In this document: positions 21,951 to 29,701 of the stretch, in pieces
Position numbering within the stretch: position 1 is the stretch's first letter
How the letters are laid out: the number at the start of each line of letters is the position of its first letter
From: Clostridia bacterium
GTDB lineage: Bacteria > Bacillota > Clostridia > Oscillospirales > CAG-272
NCBI GenBank assembly: GCA_017456985.1
Contig: JAFTIH010000019.1
Span: forward strand, 1-34,397
Length of the DNA: 34,397 bases
Reading direction: 5' to 3'
Made by a program: the position numbers and the translations under genes
The notes under the pieces: generated by a model
Database searches by the model: none
Seen by the model: only the letters and a program-made list of their open reading frames with translations
Told to the model about the DNA's origin: nothing

Positions 21951-23792
21951 TTGATCAGAAAGGACCTAAGAAACATTGCCATCATCGCTCACGTTGACCA
22001 CGGTAAAACGACGCTGGTTGACGAGATGCTCCGCCAAGGCGGTATCTACCGCGAAAATCAGGCATCCGAGGAACGCGTTATGGACTCGGGCGACCTTGAA
22101 AAGGAGCGCGGCATTACCATTCTTGCTAAAAACACCGCCATTCATTATAAAGACGTCAAGATCAACGTCATCGACACCCCCGGTCACGCAGACTTCGGCG
22201 GCGAGGTGGAGCGCATCCTCAAAATGGTGAGCGGCGTTATTCTGCTCGTTGACGCGGCAGAGGGACCGATGCCCCAGACCCGCTTCGTATTGGAGCGTGC
22301 GCTCGCTCTCGGTCACCGCGTTATCGTCGTCGTCAACAAGGTAGATAAGCCCGACGCCCGCATCTACGAGGTCATCGACGAGGTGCTTGAGCTTCTGATC
22401 GACCTTGACGCTACGGACGAGCAGCTTGATTCCCCGATGCTCTTCTGCTCGGGACGCGCAGGCACCGCCTCCGTTTCTCCCGACGAGGCGGGCAAGGACC
22501 TCATCCCCCTGCTTGACACCATTCTCGACTATATCCCCGCCCCCGAGGGCGAGGAGGACGAGCCGCTTCAGATGCTCATTTCCTCCATCGACTACAACGA
22601 GTACGTGGGACGCATCGGCATCGGTCGCATTGAGCGCGGTGTGCTCAAGCAGAACGCCGAGATCGCCGTCTGCAACTACCACCGCCCCAACGATCCCCCC
22701 AAGCGTGCGCGCGTGGTGTCCATTTATCAGTTTGACGGACTTACCCGAGTTCCCGTCACCGAGGCAAGAGTGGGCGACATCGTCTGCTTCTCGGGAGCCG
22801 AGGACATCACCATCGGTGACACGGTTTGTGCGACCTCTTGCGTTGAGCCGCTTGAATTCGTCAAGGTGTCCGAGCCGACGCTCGAGATGACCTTCGCGGT
22901 CAACGACTCTCCCTTTGCAGGCACCGAGGGCAAATACGTCACCTCGCGCCACCTGCGCGACCGCCTCTACCGCGAGCTTCTGCGCGACGTGTCGCTGCGC
23001 GTTTCGGACGGTGAAACGACCGACTCCTTCAAGGTGGCGGGCAGAGGTGAGATGCACCTTTCCATCCTCGTAGAGAATATGCGCCGCGAAGGCTACGAGC
23101 TTTCCTGTTCCACGCCCCGCGTGCTCTTCAAGGAGATCGACGGCGTCAAGTGTGAGCCCATCGAGCGCGTCGAGATCGACGTTCCCGAGGAATATATGGG
23201 CTCCGTGATGGAGAAGCTGGGCGCGCGTAAGGGTGAGCTTCTTGATATGCAGCTTCGCGGCTCGCGTCAGCGTCTTACCTACCTGATTCCCTCTCGTTGT
23301 CTGTTCGGCTATCGCTCCGAATTTATGACCGCAACGCGCGGCGAGGGCATTATGAACACAATTTTCGACGGCTATGCCCCCTTCAAGGGCGAGATCGCCG
23401 TTCGCTTCACGGGCTCGCTCGTTGCATCCGAGCAGGGTAAGACGACCTCTTACGGTCTTTACTATTCGCAGGATCGCGGTCCGCTCTTCATCGGCCCCGC
23501 CACCCCCGTTTACGAGGGTATGATCGTGGGTGAGAACCCCAAGCCGGGTGATATCGAGGTCAACGTCTGCAAGGAAAAGCACCTGACCGCCGTGCGCTCC
23601 AAGGGTGCCGACGAAGCGCTGACGCTCATCACGCCCATCCAGATGTCGCTGGAAGAGGCGATCGAGTTCATCGCAGAGGACGAGCTCATCGAGGTCACGC
23701 CCAAGAGCATCCGTCTAAGAAAGCAGATCCTCGACACGCCCACCCGTAAAAAGGCACAGGCGGCAAAGCGCAACGCCTTAAAAAATCAGTAA
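21951..23792 (+). CDS. typA: Translational GTPase TypA/BipA
   Basis: A ribosome-associated GTPase of the elongation-factor superfamily, needed for ribosome assembly or stress adaptation. The P-loop AHVDHGKTT (about 13-21), the switch region ERGITI, DTPGHADFGGEVER near 75-88 and the G4 motif NKVDKPDA near 127-134 are all present. EF-G-like domains III and V (about 300-480) and the TypA-specific C-terminal domain with KGADEALTLITP and KSIRLRK follow. Length 613 is normal. The start is TTG at 21951, after a modest AGAGGTA; the nearest ATG upstream (21929) is out of frame. It begins an operon with a small membrane protein gene and rlmH. Confidence 0.96.
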   Translation: MIRKDLRNIAIIAHVDHGKTTLVDEMLRQGGIYRENQASEERVMDSGDLEKERGITILAKNTAIHYKDVKINVIDTPGHADFGGEVERILKMVSGVILLVDAAEGPMPQTRFVLERALALGHRVIVVVNKVDKPDARIYEVIDEVLELLIDLDATDEQLDSPMLFCSGRAGTASVSPDEAGKDLIPLLDTILDYIPAPEGEEDEPLQMLISSIDYNEYVGRIGIGRIERGVLKQNAEIAVCNYHRPNDPPKRARVVSIYQFDGLTRVPVTEARVGDIVCFSGAEDITIGDTVCATSCVEPLEFVKVSEPTLEMTFAVNDSPFAGTEGKYVTSRHLRDRLYRELLRDVSLRVSDGETTDSFKVAGRGEMHLSILVENMRREGYELSCSTPRVLFKEIDGVKCEPIERVEIDVPEEYMGSVMEKLGARKGELLDMQLRGSRQRLTYLIPSRCLFGYRSEFMTATRGEGIMNTIFDGYAPFKGEIAVRFTGSLVASEQGKTTSYGLYYSQDRGPLFIGPATPVYEGMIVGENPKPGDIEVNVCKEKHLTAVRSKGADEALTLITPIQMSLEEAIEFIAEDELIEVTPKSIRLRKQILDTPTRKKAQAAKRNALKNQ

Positions 23793-23813
23793 TTCCGAAG
23801 GGAGAAAAGAAGG

Positions 23814-24218
23814 ATGGAAAACGGCAAGAAAAACCCGCCCTACGGGCTCGTGCTTCTCGTTTTGTGCAACACCGTTCTTTTCTTTGGTATTTATTGCTAC
23901 TTCGTGATGCGAAACGGGGTGGGCTGGCTCTTTTGGGCGTATTTCGCCGTGCTTCTCGGCTTCGGGATGACCTACGTGCTATATAACTACGCCTTTTCCC
24001 GCGACAAAGCCACCTTTGAAACGCTTCCGCACGAGTGGAGCGTCGAGGAGAAAACGCGGTACTTAAACGACCGCGACGAGCATAAGCGCCGCTCGCGCTG
24101 GATGCTGACCGTGATTTTCCCGCTTTGCTTGACCTTCTTCTTTGATCTCATCTATCTTTACTTTGGCGACCTGCTTTATAGTGCCGTGAAGGCGGTCTTG
24201 GAGGCGTTTGGCGCATGA
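23814..24218 (+). CDS. Small three-helix membrane protein, unknown function
   Basis: A 134-residue protein with three predicted membrane helices: about 11-31 (GLVLLVLCNTVLFFGIYCYF), 37-60 (WLFWAYFAVLLGFGMTYVLYNY) and 96-118. A charged loop rich in Arg, Lys, Asp and Glu (about 61-95) lies between helices two and three, probably in the cytoplasm. I do not recognise the family. It follows typA by 21 bases with the ribosome binding site GAAGGGAG, and its TGA overlaps the ATG of rlmH by four bases. Its constant neighbours are translation genes, but no function should be inferred from that alone. Confidence 0.8.
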   Translation: MENGKKNPPYGLVLLVLCNTVLFFGIYCYFVMRNGVGWLFWAYFAVLLGFGMTYVLYNYAFSRDKATFETLPHEWSVEEKTRYLNDRDEHKRRSRWMLTVIFPLCLTFFFDLIYLYFGDLLYSAVKAVLEAFGA

Positions 24219-24691
24219 CGAGGTGTACGCTTATCACCCTCGGCGCCCTCAAGGAGGACTACCTTGCGCGCGCCGTTGAGGAATACAAAAAACGGCTTTC
24301 CGCTTACGCGGCGGTAGAAGAGATCAACCTGCGCGACGAAAAGCTCTTGACCGAAAAGGAGAGCGAGGTCGCATCCGCACTCGAAGCCGAGGCGGACCGC
24401 ATCCTTGCCAAGATCCCCGAGGGTGCCTTCGTCGTCGCCCTTTGCGTCGAGGGCAAGGAATACACGAGCGAGGGGCTTGCCGAGATCGTCGGAGATGCCC
24501 GCGACCGCTCGGGCAAGCTTTGCTTTATCATCGGCTCGTCCTACGGGCTTTCCCCTCGCGTCAAGGCGCGCGCCGACGCGCGCATCTCCTTCTCCAAAAT
24601 GACCTTCCCGCACGGATTGATGCGCGTCATCCTCACCGAAGCGCTCTACCGCTCCTTTACCATTTTAGCAGGAAAAAAATATCATAAGTAA
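24215..24691 (+). CDS. rlmH: 23S rRNA (pseudouridine-1915 N3) methyltransferase
   Basis: RlmH is a small SPOUT methyltransferase that methylates pseudouridine 1915 in helix 69 of 23S rRNA on the assembled 70S ribosome. The trefoil-knot segment FIIGSSYGLS (about 105-114) binds SAM, and the C-terminal SFSKMTFPHGLMRVIL and AGKKYHK end match the family closely. Length 158 is typical. The start overlaps the preceding gene by four bases (ATGA), so it is translated by coupling. It ends the typA transcription unit; a strong terminator follows at 24699. Confidence 0.95.
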   Translation: MTRCTLITLGALKEDYLARAVEEYKKRLSAYAAVEEINLRDEKLLTEKESEVASALEAEADRILAKIPEGAFVVALCVEGKEYTSEGLAEIVGDARDRSGKLCFIIGSSYGLSPRVKARADARISFSKMTFPHGLMRVILTEALYRSFTILAGKKYHK

Positions 24692-24698
24692 TAACTGA

Positions 24699-24727
24699 AA
24701 AGCCTCTCGCAGCTGCGAGAGGCTTTT
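24699..24727 (+). terminator. Intrinsic terminator after rlmH
   Basis: AAGCCTCTCGC (24700-24710), loop AGCT, GCGAGAGGCTT (24715-24725) with a T-run. The flanking A-run makes it potentially bidirectional. Confidence 0.88.
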
Positions 24728-24836
24728 TGCTTGCGGTTTTATCAAGCCGCGTTTTTAGAAAATTCTTTTTTACTGTCCTTCTACCAAAACTGCGCCAAAC
24801 GGAAATTTTGAGCAGAAATTTCGATAGGCGAGGCGC

Positions 24837-24872
24837 GCACGCGGGTGCTGTATTTTATACTGCCCCGCGTGC
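24837..24872. repeat. Inverted repeat downstream of the ABC transporter gene
   Basis: GCACGCGGG (24837-24845) pairs with CCCGCGTGC (24864-24872), and a smaller GTAT-TTT-ATAC hairpin lies inside. There is no T-run on either strand, so it is not a classical terminator. It sits within the gene-free 24728-24906 stretch, in which I see nothing else. Confidence 0.55.
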
Positions 24873-24906
24873 AGCAACGACGCATATCGGAATTTATGCC
24901 AAAATT

Positions 24907-27900
24907 TTATTCGGTGCGAAGGGCTACGACAGGATCCTTCTTCGCCGCACTGCGCGAAGGAATGATGCCCGCAAAAAGCGTGAGCAACACGCTAATGGCA
25001 ATGAGAATGAGCGCACCGCCGATGGGCAATACGGCGTTGAGCGTGCCGATTCCCGTCAAGGCGTGAAGGATCAGATTGATAGGAAGGCAAAGCAGGTAGG
25101 TCACAGCCACGCCAAGAAGCCCTGCAGAAAAGCCGATGATGACCGTTTCTGCGTTGAACATGCTCGAAACGTCACGCTTCGAGGCACCGATAGCACGCAG
25201 AATGCCGATCTCCTTCGTACGCTCTTGCACCGAGATGAGCGTAATGACTCCGATCATAATGGAGGACACGACGAGCGAGATCGCAACGAACGCGATCAGC
25301 ACGTAGGTGATAGCGTTGATGATGGTGGTGATGGAAGACATCATAATACCGAGAAAATCGGTGTACGCGATCTTGTGCGCCTCCTCCACCGAGGCGTTAT
25401 AAGCCGCGATCTTCTCCACGATAATATCCTTGTTCTCAAAGGAAGAAGCATACAGGTTGATCGCAGAGGGCGAAGCAAGATCCACGCTACCGATGGTGAT
25501 GAGGTTCTCCTCGTACGAGGAGTCCGAAAATACGGTAACCTCGTCATAATAATATGCGCAGGTCTCCGTGTTATACGTGCCGCTCTCACCGTCAAGCATT
25601 GCCGCTACGGTAGCGGCGGGAATACTCTGGAACGCTGCCTCCACGCGCGCGTTGATCTGAGCTTTGACCATTTCCTCGATCGTAGGACGGAGCAATTCCT
25701 TCAGCTCGTCAAGCGTAAGATCCTTGAGCTGATCGGAAACCGTTTCCGCATCGATGCCCATCTGATCGGCGATGGCTGTGCTGATCTGCGTGATCACGGC
25801 GTCCTTATCGGTCATGCCCGCGAGCGCCATATTCACCTGCACGTCAAGCCCCATCGTGGGATCGTCCTGCGCTTTCAGACACTGGATTTTAATATACGCC
25901 GTCTTTTTTTCTTCGGCATCCAGCGCGGTAAGATATTCACGGAACAATGCTTCCTTCTGCTCGTCGGTGAGCGTCTTGGTATTCGCGGCAAAGGGCAGTC
26001 CCGTCAAAATATCCACGGTAGGATTTTGCTTTTGTGCCTGAACGACGGCAGAGTCCTTCGCGTGCTCCACCACGTACTCGGTAAGCAAGTGCGTATATCC
26101 AATGGAGCCGGAGAGCATCGCGACCTCGGCGTCCTCGTTCGGACGGATGATACCGACGACGCGAAGCTCAAGCGCGCTCGCATACAGCGTCTGAAGCATA
26201 CCGGGATTCTTGCTGATATCCACGTAAACGTCGCCGCTCTTGATATAGCAATCATAGGGCATAACAGCACGGAAGGTGGTTGCACAGATCTCCTCGTAGC
26301 TCCATTTTTTGTCGTTCTCGGGGAGCTCCACACCCGAAGCGGCGGCATCAATGATGGCGTCGATCTCCTCGCGGTTGAGAAGTCCGAGGGCATAAAGCGT
26401 CAGGTCGTCAAGCTCGTTTTTCTCGTTCACGACCAAAACGATCTCGTTCTTGCTTTTGGGCCACGTGCCGTGAATGACGTCGTATTGCTCTTTGAGAAGA
26501 TCGTTCACAGGGGTGCCAGTCTTGTGGTCCGAGAGCAGCTCCTGCCACATCTGCATCCCCATCATAGATCCCATCATAGGGTTCGTCATCATAGACGAGG
26601 ACTCGCCGCCCTCTTGCTTATCCGCCGAGCCGTTGCTTCCCACTTGAAGCATAAAATCGCCGATCATCTCCATCATCAGCTCGCCCGTGTCGGATTTGAT
26701 AATGTCACCGTTCTGGTTTTTCGTATAGATAATAGGGGCGACGGCGTAGGAATACTGAACGCCGCTGATCGCGTCACGCAAAGGAGAGTCTTCCTTCCGC
26801 AGCTCCTCTTCCAGATAGACTTTGAAGGCGGCAAGGTCGTTTTTACTTGCCTCAAGCTTTGAGAGCGCGTTGACCATATCCGCGATCACGGGGTCCTTGT
26901 AGATGGCGTCGGTATCGTGCTCGTTGTCGCTGCCCGAGCTCATAAAGCTCTCAAGCATCTCGCTCATATCGATGGTTTGCGCTTCCAGCGTCAAGGGGTA
27001 TGCGGAGAGCGTCGTTTCCTGCACGTGGTCAATATACGCCGTCATTCCCTCCGACACGGCAAGAATGAGCGCAATACCGATGATGCCGATGCTTCCCGCA
27101 AAGGACGTCAAAATGGTCCTGCCCTTCTTGGTAAAAAGATTTTTGAGGGAAAGCATAAAGGAGGTCGCAAAGGACATCGAGGGCTTTTTTTCTTTTTCCT
27201 TCTTGGTGCGTCTGCCCTTTTCCTCTATCGTCACGGGAGCGGCGGGCGCCTCGACGAGTTCCTCCTCGGAAAGCGGCGCGGTATCCTCGGTGATCTCACC
27301 GTCAAGCATACGAATGATACGCGAGGAATACCGTTCGGCAAGCTCGGGGTTGTGCGTGACCATCAAAACGAGGCGATCGCGCGAGACCTCCTTTAAGATC
27401 TCCATAACCTGCACGCTCGTTTCGGTATCAAGCGCACCCGTCGGCTCGTCTGCAAGGATGATATCCGGCTCGTTGACGAGGGCGCGGGCAATCGCCACGC
27501 GCTGCATTTGTCCACCCGACATCTCGCTGGGCTTTTTGCGGAGTTGGTCGCCAAGTCCCACGCGTTCAAGCGCACGGATCGCACGCTCTCTACGCTCCAC
27601 CTTCCCTACACCCGAAAGGGTCAGAGCAAGCTCAACGTTCTGAAGCACCGTTTGGTGCGGGATGAGATTATAGCTTTGGAACACGAAGCCGATGGAATGG
27701 TTGCGGTAGGTATCCCAATCTCTGTCCTGGTATTCCTTCGTGGATATACCGTTTATCACGAGATCGCCTTCGGTATAGTGGTCAAGACCGCCGATGATGT
27801 TGAGCAGCGTCGTCTTACCGCAGCCCGAGGGACCGAGGATGGAAACGAACTCTGATTTGCGAAACGCGAGCGAGATTCCACGCAAAGCGTGGACCACACC

Positions 27901-27945
27901 CGATCCCGCGGGGTAATCCTTCTTGATACCAATAAGTTTGAGCAT
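24907..27945 (-). CDS. Fused ABC transporter ATPase-permease (MacB/FtsX type)
   Basis: A 1012-residue fusion. Residues 1-220 are an ABC ATPase with Walker A GPSGCGKTT (38-46), Q-loop FVFQSYNLIP, the signature SGGQMQRVAIARA (143-155) and Walker B IILADEPTGALD, closest to the LolD/MacB group. A charged linker (about 220-260) is followed by a membrane helix near 281-300, a large extracytoplasmic domain (about 310-870) and an FtsX-type three-helix permease (about 885-1005) containing ERTKEIGILRAIGASKRDV. Such transporters move peptides, lipids or envelope factors, or act mechanically. The outer domain holds a methionine-rich loop at about 447-466 (MMTNPMMGSMMGMQMW). No clear promoter is seen upstream. 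Start ATG 27945 follows AAGAGGAA. Confidence 0.92.
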   Translation of the reverse strand: MLKLIGIKKDYPAGSGVVHALRGISLAFRKSEFVSILGPSGCGKTTLLNIIGGLDHYTEGDLVINGISTKEYQDRDWDTYRNHSIGFVFQSYNLIPHQTVLQNVELALTLSGVGKVERRERAIRALERVGLGDQLRKKPSEMSGGQMQRVAIARALVNEPDIILADEPTGALDTETSVQVMEILKEVSRDRLVLMVTHNPELAERYSSRIIRMLDGEITEDTAPLSEEELVEAPAAPVTIEEKGRRTKKEKEKKPSMSFATSFMLSLKNLFTKKGRTILTSFAGSIGIIGIALILAVSEGMTAYIDHVQETTLSAYPLTLEAQTIDMSEMLESFMSSGSDNEHDTDAIYKDPVIADMVNALSKLEASKNDLAAFKVYLEEELRKEDSPLRDAISGVQYSYAVAPIIYTKNQNGDIIKSDTGELMMEMIGDFMLQVGSNGSADKQEGGESSSMMTNPMMGSMMGMQMWQELLSDHKTGTPVNDLLKEQYDVIHGTWPKSKNEIVLVVNEKNELDDLTLYALGLLNREEIDAIIDAAASGVELPENDKKWSYEEICATTFRAVMPYDCYIKSGDVYVDISKNPGMLQTLYASALELRVVGIIRPNEDAEVAMLSGSIGYTHLLTEYVVEHAKDSAVVQAQKQNPTVDILTGLPFAANTKTLTDEQKEALFREYLTALDAEEKKTAYIKIQCLKAQDDPTMGLDVQVNMALAGMTDKDAVITQISTAIADQMGIDAETVSDQLKDLTLDELKELLRPTIEEMVKAQINARVEAAFQSIPAATVAAMLDGESGTYNTETCAYYYDEVTVFSDSSYEENLITIGSVDLASPSAINLYASSFENKDIIVEKIAAYNASVEEAHKIAYTDFLGIMMSSITTIINAITYVLIAFVAISLVVSSIMIGVITLISVQERTKEIGILRAIGASKRDVSSMFNAETVIIGFSAGLLGVAVTYLLCLPINLILHALTGIGTLNAVLPIGGALILIAISVLLTLFAGIIPSRSAAKKDPVVALRTE

Positions 27946-28049
27946 AGTGTTCCTCTTTTCGTTCTTCCTATCTTAATATATACAGGTATTGTAAACTGCC
28001 GTTATGAAAAAAGAATGTGTCTTGTGTGAATTTTTAATGGAAAATGGGT

Positions 28050-28589
28050 TTAGTAGTCCCCTTTTTCCTTTTTGAGCCGCTTCATATAGCGGAAGGTCTC
28101 CTTTTCTCCCTTTTCGGCAAGCATACGGAGTAAGCTCTCGAGAAAGTCCGAGGTTTCGGGATGGATCGAGCGGCGGGGCTTTGCGCGCATAAAATATTCG
28201 AGCGGATGGCTGTCCGTGTAGTTTTTTCCCTGATAGATCTTACTCGCCGCCACACGGTCGCAAAACATCTCGTACACGAAGCGAAGCGGCATTTTGACGG
28301 GCTCGTAGCACTTGCTTTTGGGGTTTACGTCCACCCAATACTCAAAATGGTGGCGGTTGCGTCCCTTGTGATGCATCCAGGCAAGCGAATAGCCCAGCGT
28401 CTCGCGTTCTCCCTCGTTGGGACTGCGCGTCCCCTGATAATAGCGCGCGCCCGGGAAAAACTCGGTGGGAGTATATTTGGAAAGGTCGTGGAAAAGGCCC
28501 TGCCAAAAGATCCCTGCACGCGCACAGTGCGCGATCACGCGGTGGCGGTGGCGGGTTATGGTGCAAAAATGCTTGATGGGATGGATCAT
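28050..28589 (-). CDS. DUF5662 family protein
   Basis: A 179-residue soluble protein. LFHDLSKYTPTEF near 32-44 and the histidine-rich HHKGRNRHHFEYW near 73-85 are characteristic of DUF5662, a widespread clostridial family without known function. The HD-like spacing of conserved His and Asp residues could hint at metal binding, but this is inference. The frame is open well upstream, but the ATG at 28589 is correct: it overlaps the TGA of the metallopeptidase gene (ATGA), and ribosome-binding-like AAAGGAGATGG lies just before it. The two genes are clearly coupled. Confidence 0.85.
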   Translation of the reverse strand: MIHPIKHFCTITRHRHRVIAHCARAGIFWQGLFHDLSKYTPTEFFPGARYYQGTRSPNEGERETLGYSLAWMHHKGRNRHHFEYWVDVNPKSKCYEPVKMPLRFVYEMFCDRVAASKIYQGKNYTDSHPLEYFMRAKPRRSIHPETSDFLESLLRMLAEKGEKETFRYMKRLKKEKGDY

Positions 28590-29296
28590 TTTGCCATCTC
28601 CTTTCGTTGTTCTTTGTGTTGCGCCTCGAGCGCGCGCTTGCATTCCCGATACAGAGGACACACCGCCAAAAGCGCGCGGTAAAACGCGCCGTCGTGACCG
28701 CGGTGAAAAAAGTGCGTGTATTCGTGTGCAACGACGCTGTCGATCAGCGATACGGGAAACCGTAAAAGCTTGGTCGAAAAGGTCAAGATCCCGCGGTCGG
28801 GGCGGCAATTGCCCCACACGTTTTTCATACTCCGCACACGGATCTCCTTTCGCTTGGGCGCAAAGGCGGGATAGCGCTCCTCAAACGCAAGGCAGCGCTC
28901 CGTGATAAGTGCAAGAAAAAGCGGACGGCAAGCCTTTTCGTAAGCGCCCTCTGCGTCCGCGTCGGGCGAAGGCAGCGTGAGCGTTGCGACGCCGCCCTCA
29001 AAGGAGATCGCCGTCTTGCCCGTCCTCAGCGTCAGGCGGTAGGACTCCCCGAGATAAAACACGGTCGATCCCTCGCCAAGCGCAGGGGGTGGGGCGCTCG
29101 CGGCAAGCGCCTCGAGAAGGGACGCAAAGTGCTTTTTTACGGCACCGTCGATCTCTCTTTGCGGTGCGCGGGTGGGGGCAGAAACGCGCACCTCTCCCTC
29201 CCCCGTCACGCGGATGGTGATGCGGCGGGCGGGACGGCGCGTGAGGATATAAGAAAGCTCTCGTCCGTCCTTCGTGACGGTGCGTTTTTGGCTCAC
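28586..29296 (-). CDS. YgjP-type M48-like zinc metallopeptidase
   Basis: A 236-residue protein of the YgjP/WLM-like metallopeptidase family. The zinc motif HEYTH lies at 191-195 and a third ligand His at about 201 (FHRGHDGAF). The preceding WGNCRPDRGILTF section (about 161-173) matches the conserved WGSC...L...L block of the family. No signal peptide, so it is cytoplasmic. The N-terminal RRPARRITIRV is the usual family start. Start codon is GTG at 29296, with AAAAGGGGGGAA upstream, and a promoter at 29327-29355. Related bacterial proteins are often annotated only as DUF45; the substrate is unknown. It forms an overlapping pair with the DUF5662 gene. Confidence 0.88.
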   Translation of the reverse strand: MSQKRTVTKDGRELSYILTRRPARRITIRVTGEGEVRVSAPTRAPQREIDGAVKKHFASLLEALAASAPPPALGEGSTVFYLGESYRLTLRTGKTAISFEGGVATLTLPSPDADAEGAYEKACRPLFLALITERCLAFEERYPAFAPKRKEIRVRSMKNVWGNCRPDRGILTFSTKLLRFPVSLIDSVVAHEYTHFFHRGHDGAFYRALLAVCPLYRECKRALEAQHKEQRKEMAK

Positions 29297-29326
29297 AGCG
29301 TTCCCCCCTTTTCGTCATACTTTATT

Positions 29327-29355
29327 ATTATACTATCTTTTTTTGTCTTTTTCAA
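29327..29355 (-). promoter_or_regulatory. Promoter for the metallopeptidase/DUF5662 pair
   Basis: On the minus strand TTGAAA (29355-29350), a 17-base spacer and a perfect TATAAT (29332-29327). Confidence 0.75.
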
Positions 29356-29406
29356 GGGAGATGGGGGGCTTTTTCCTCTTTTTTTGAAAAATGTGTGCTT
29401 CCCCTC

Positions 29407-29435
29407 TTGACAAACGCATTTTTTGGTGCTATACT
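29407..29435 (+). promoter_or_regulatory. Promoter for the glycine riboswitch-agcS unit
   Basis: Perfect TTGACA (29407-29412), a 17-base spacer and TATACT (29430-29435) preceded by TGC. Confidence 0.8.
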
Positions 29436-29454
29436 CTTATGCGTATGAAAAAGG

Positions 29455-29580
29455 TGCCTCTGTGATGTGCTCGGAAGGTTTACTGACCGAGTGCGGAGAG
29501 GTCTTTGGAGAATCCCGTAACAAAACGGGTGCCGAAGGTGCAAGGCGACAGCCGAATCTCTCAGGCAAAAGGACAAAGCT
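29455..29580 (+). promoter_or_regulatory. Glycine riboswitch, singlet aptamer
   Basis: The aptamer core lies at 29503-29578: P1 CTTTG (29503-29507) with CAAAG (29574-29578), GAGA (29508-29511) with TCTC (29557-29560), a CCCGT/ACGGG helix, the conserved GCCGAAGG-GCAA section and CTCTCAGGCAAAAGGAC near the 3' end. Only one full aptamer is present. Upstream, CCTCT (29457-29461) pairs with AGAGG (29497-29501) around a CTCGG/CCGAG hairpin; this occupies the place of the first aptamer and looks like the reduced ghost aptamer seen in singlet glycine riboswitches. It controls agcS through the terminator at 29615. Confidence 0.92.
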
Positions 29581-29614
29581 TTTACATCGCGTTTGTTTTC
29601 TTTATTCTTTGAAG

Positions 29615-29639
29615 ACCGCCATTTTCGGGCGGTTTTTTT
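29615..29639 (+). terminator. Riboswitch-controlled terminator
   Basis: ACCGCC (29615-29620), a 7-base loop and GGCGGT (29628-29633) followed by a run of Ts, located 35 bases after the aptamer. It is the expression platform; by analogy with other glycine riboswitches, glycine binding should favour read-through, but the direction is an inference. Confidence 0.8.
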
Positions 29640-29701
29640 GTTTTGGGCGTGCAAATCCAAAGCGCACGCCGACACCTTTGGAAGACAGAAAGGATTTTAT
29701 C

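Noticed and set aside
21966..23582. 538-codon minus-strand frame opposite typA
   Set aside because: Antisense shadow of typA, whose GTPase motifs are unambiguous.
24727..26862. 711-codon plus-strand frame opposite the ABC transporter
   Set aside because: Antisense shadow; it begins in the rlmH terminator tail and its composition (Arg/His rich) is that of a reversed coding strand.
27946..28049. Promoter for the fused ABC transporter near a TTTACAATACCTGTATATATT stretch
   Set aside because: No pair of -35 and -10 boxes with acceptable spacing could be defined, and no regulator gene is adjacent to support an operator.
29423..29701. In-frame upstream extension of the symporter reading from 29423
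   Set aside because: It translates the glycine riboswitch and its terminator. The ATG at 29702 with a ribosome binding site is the real start.
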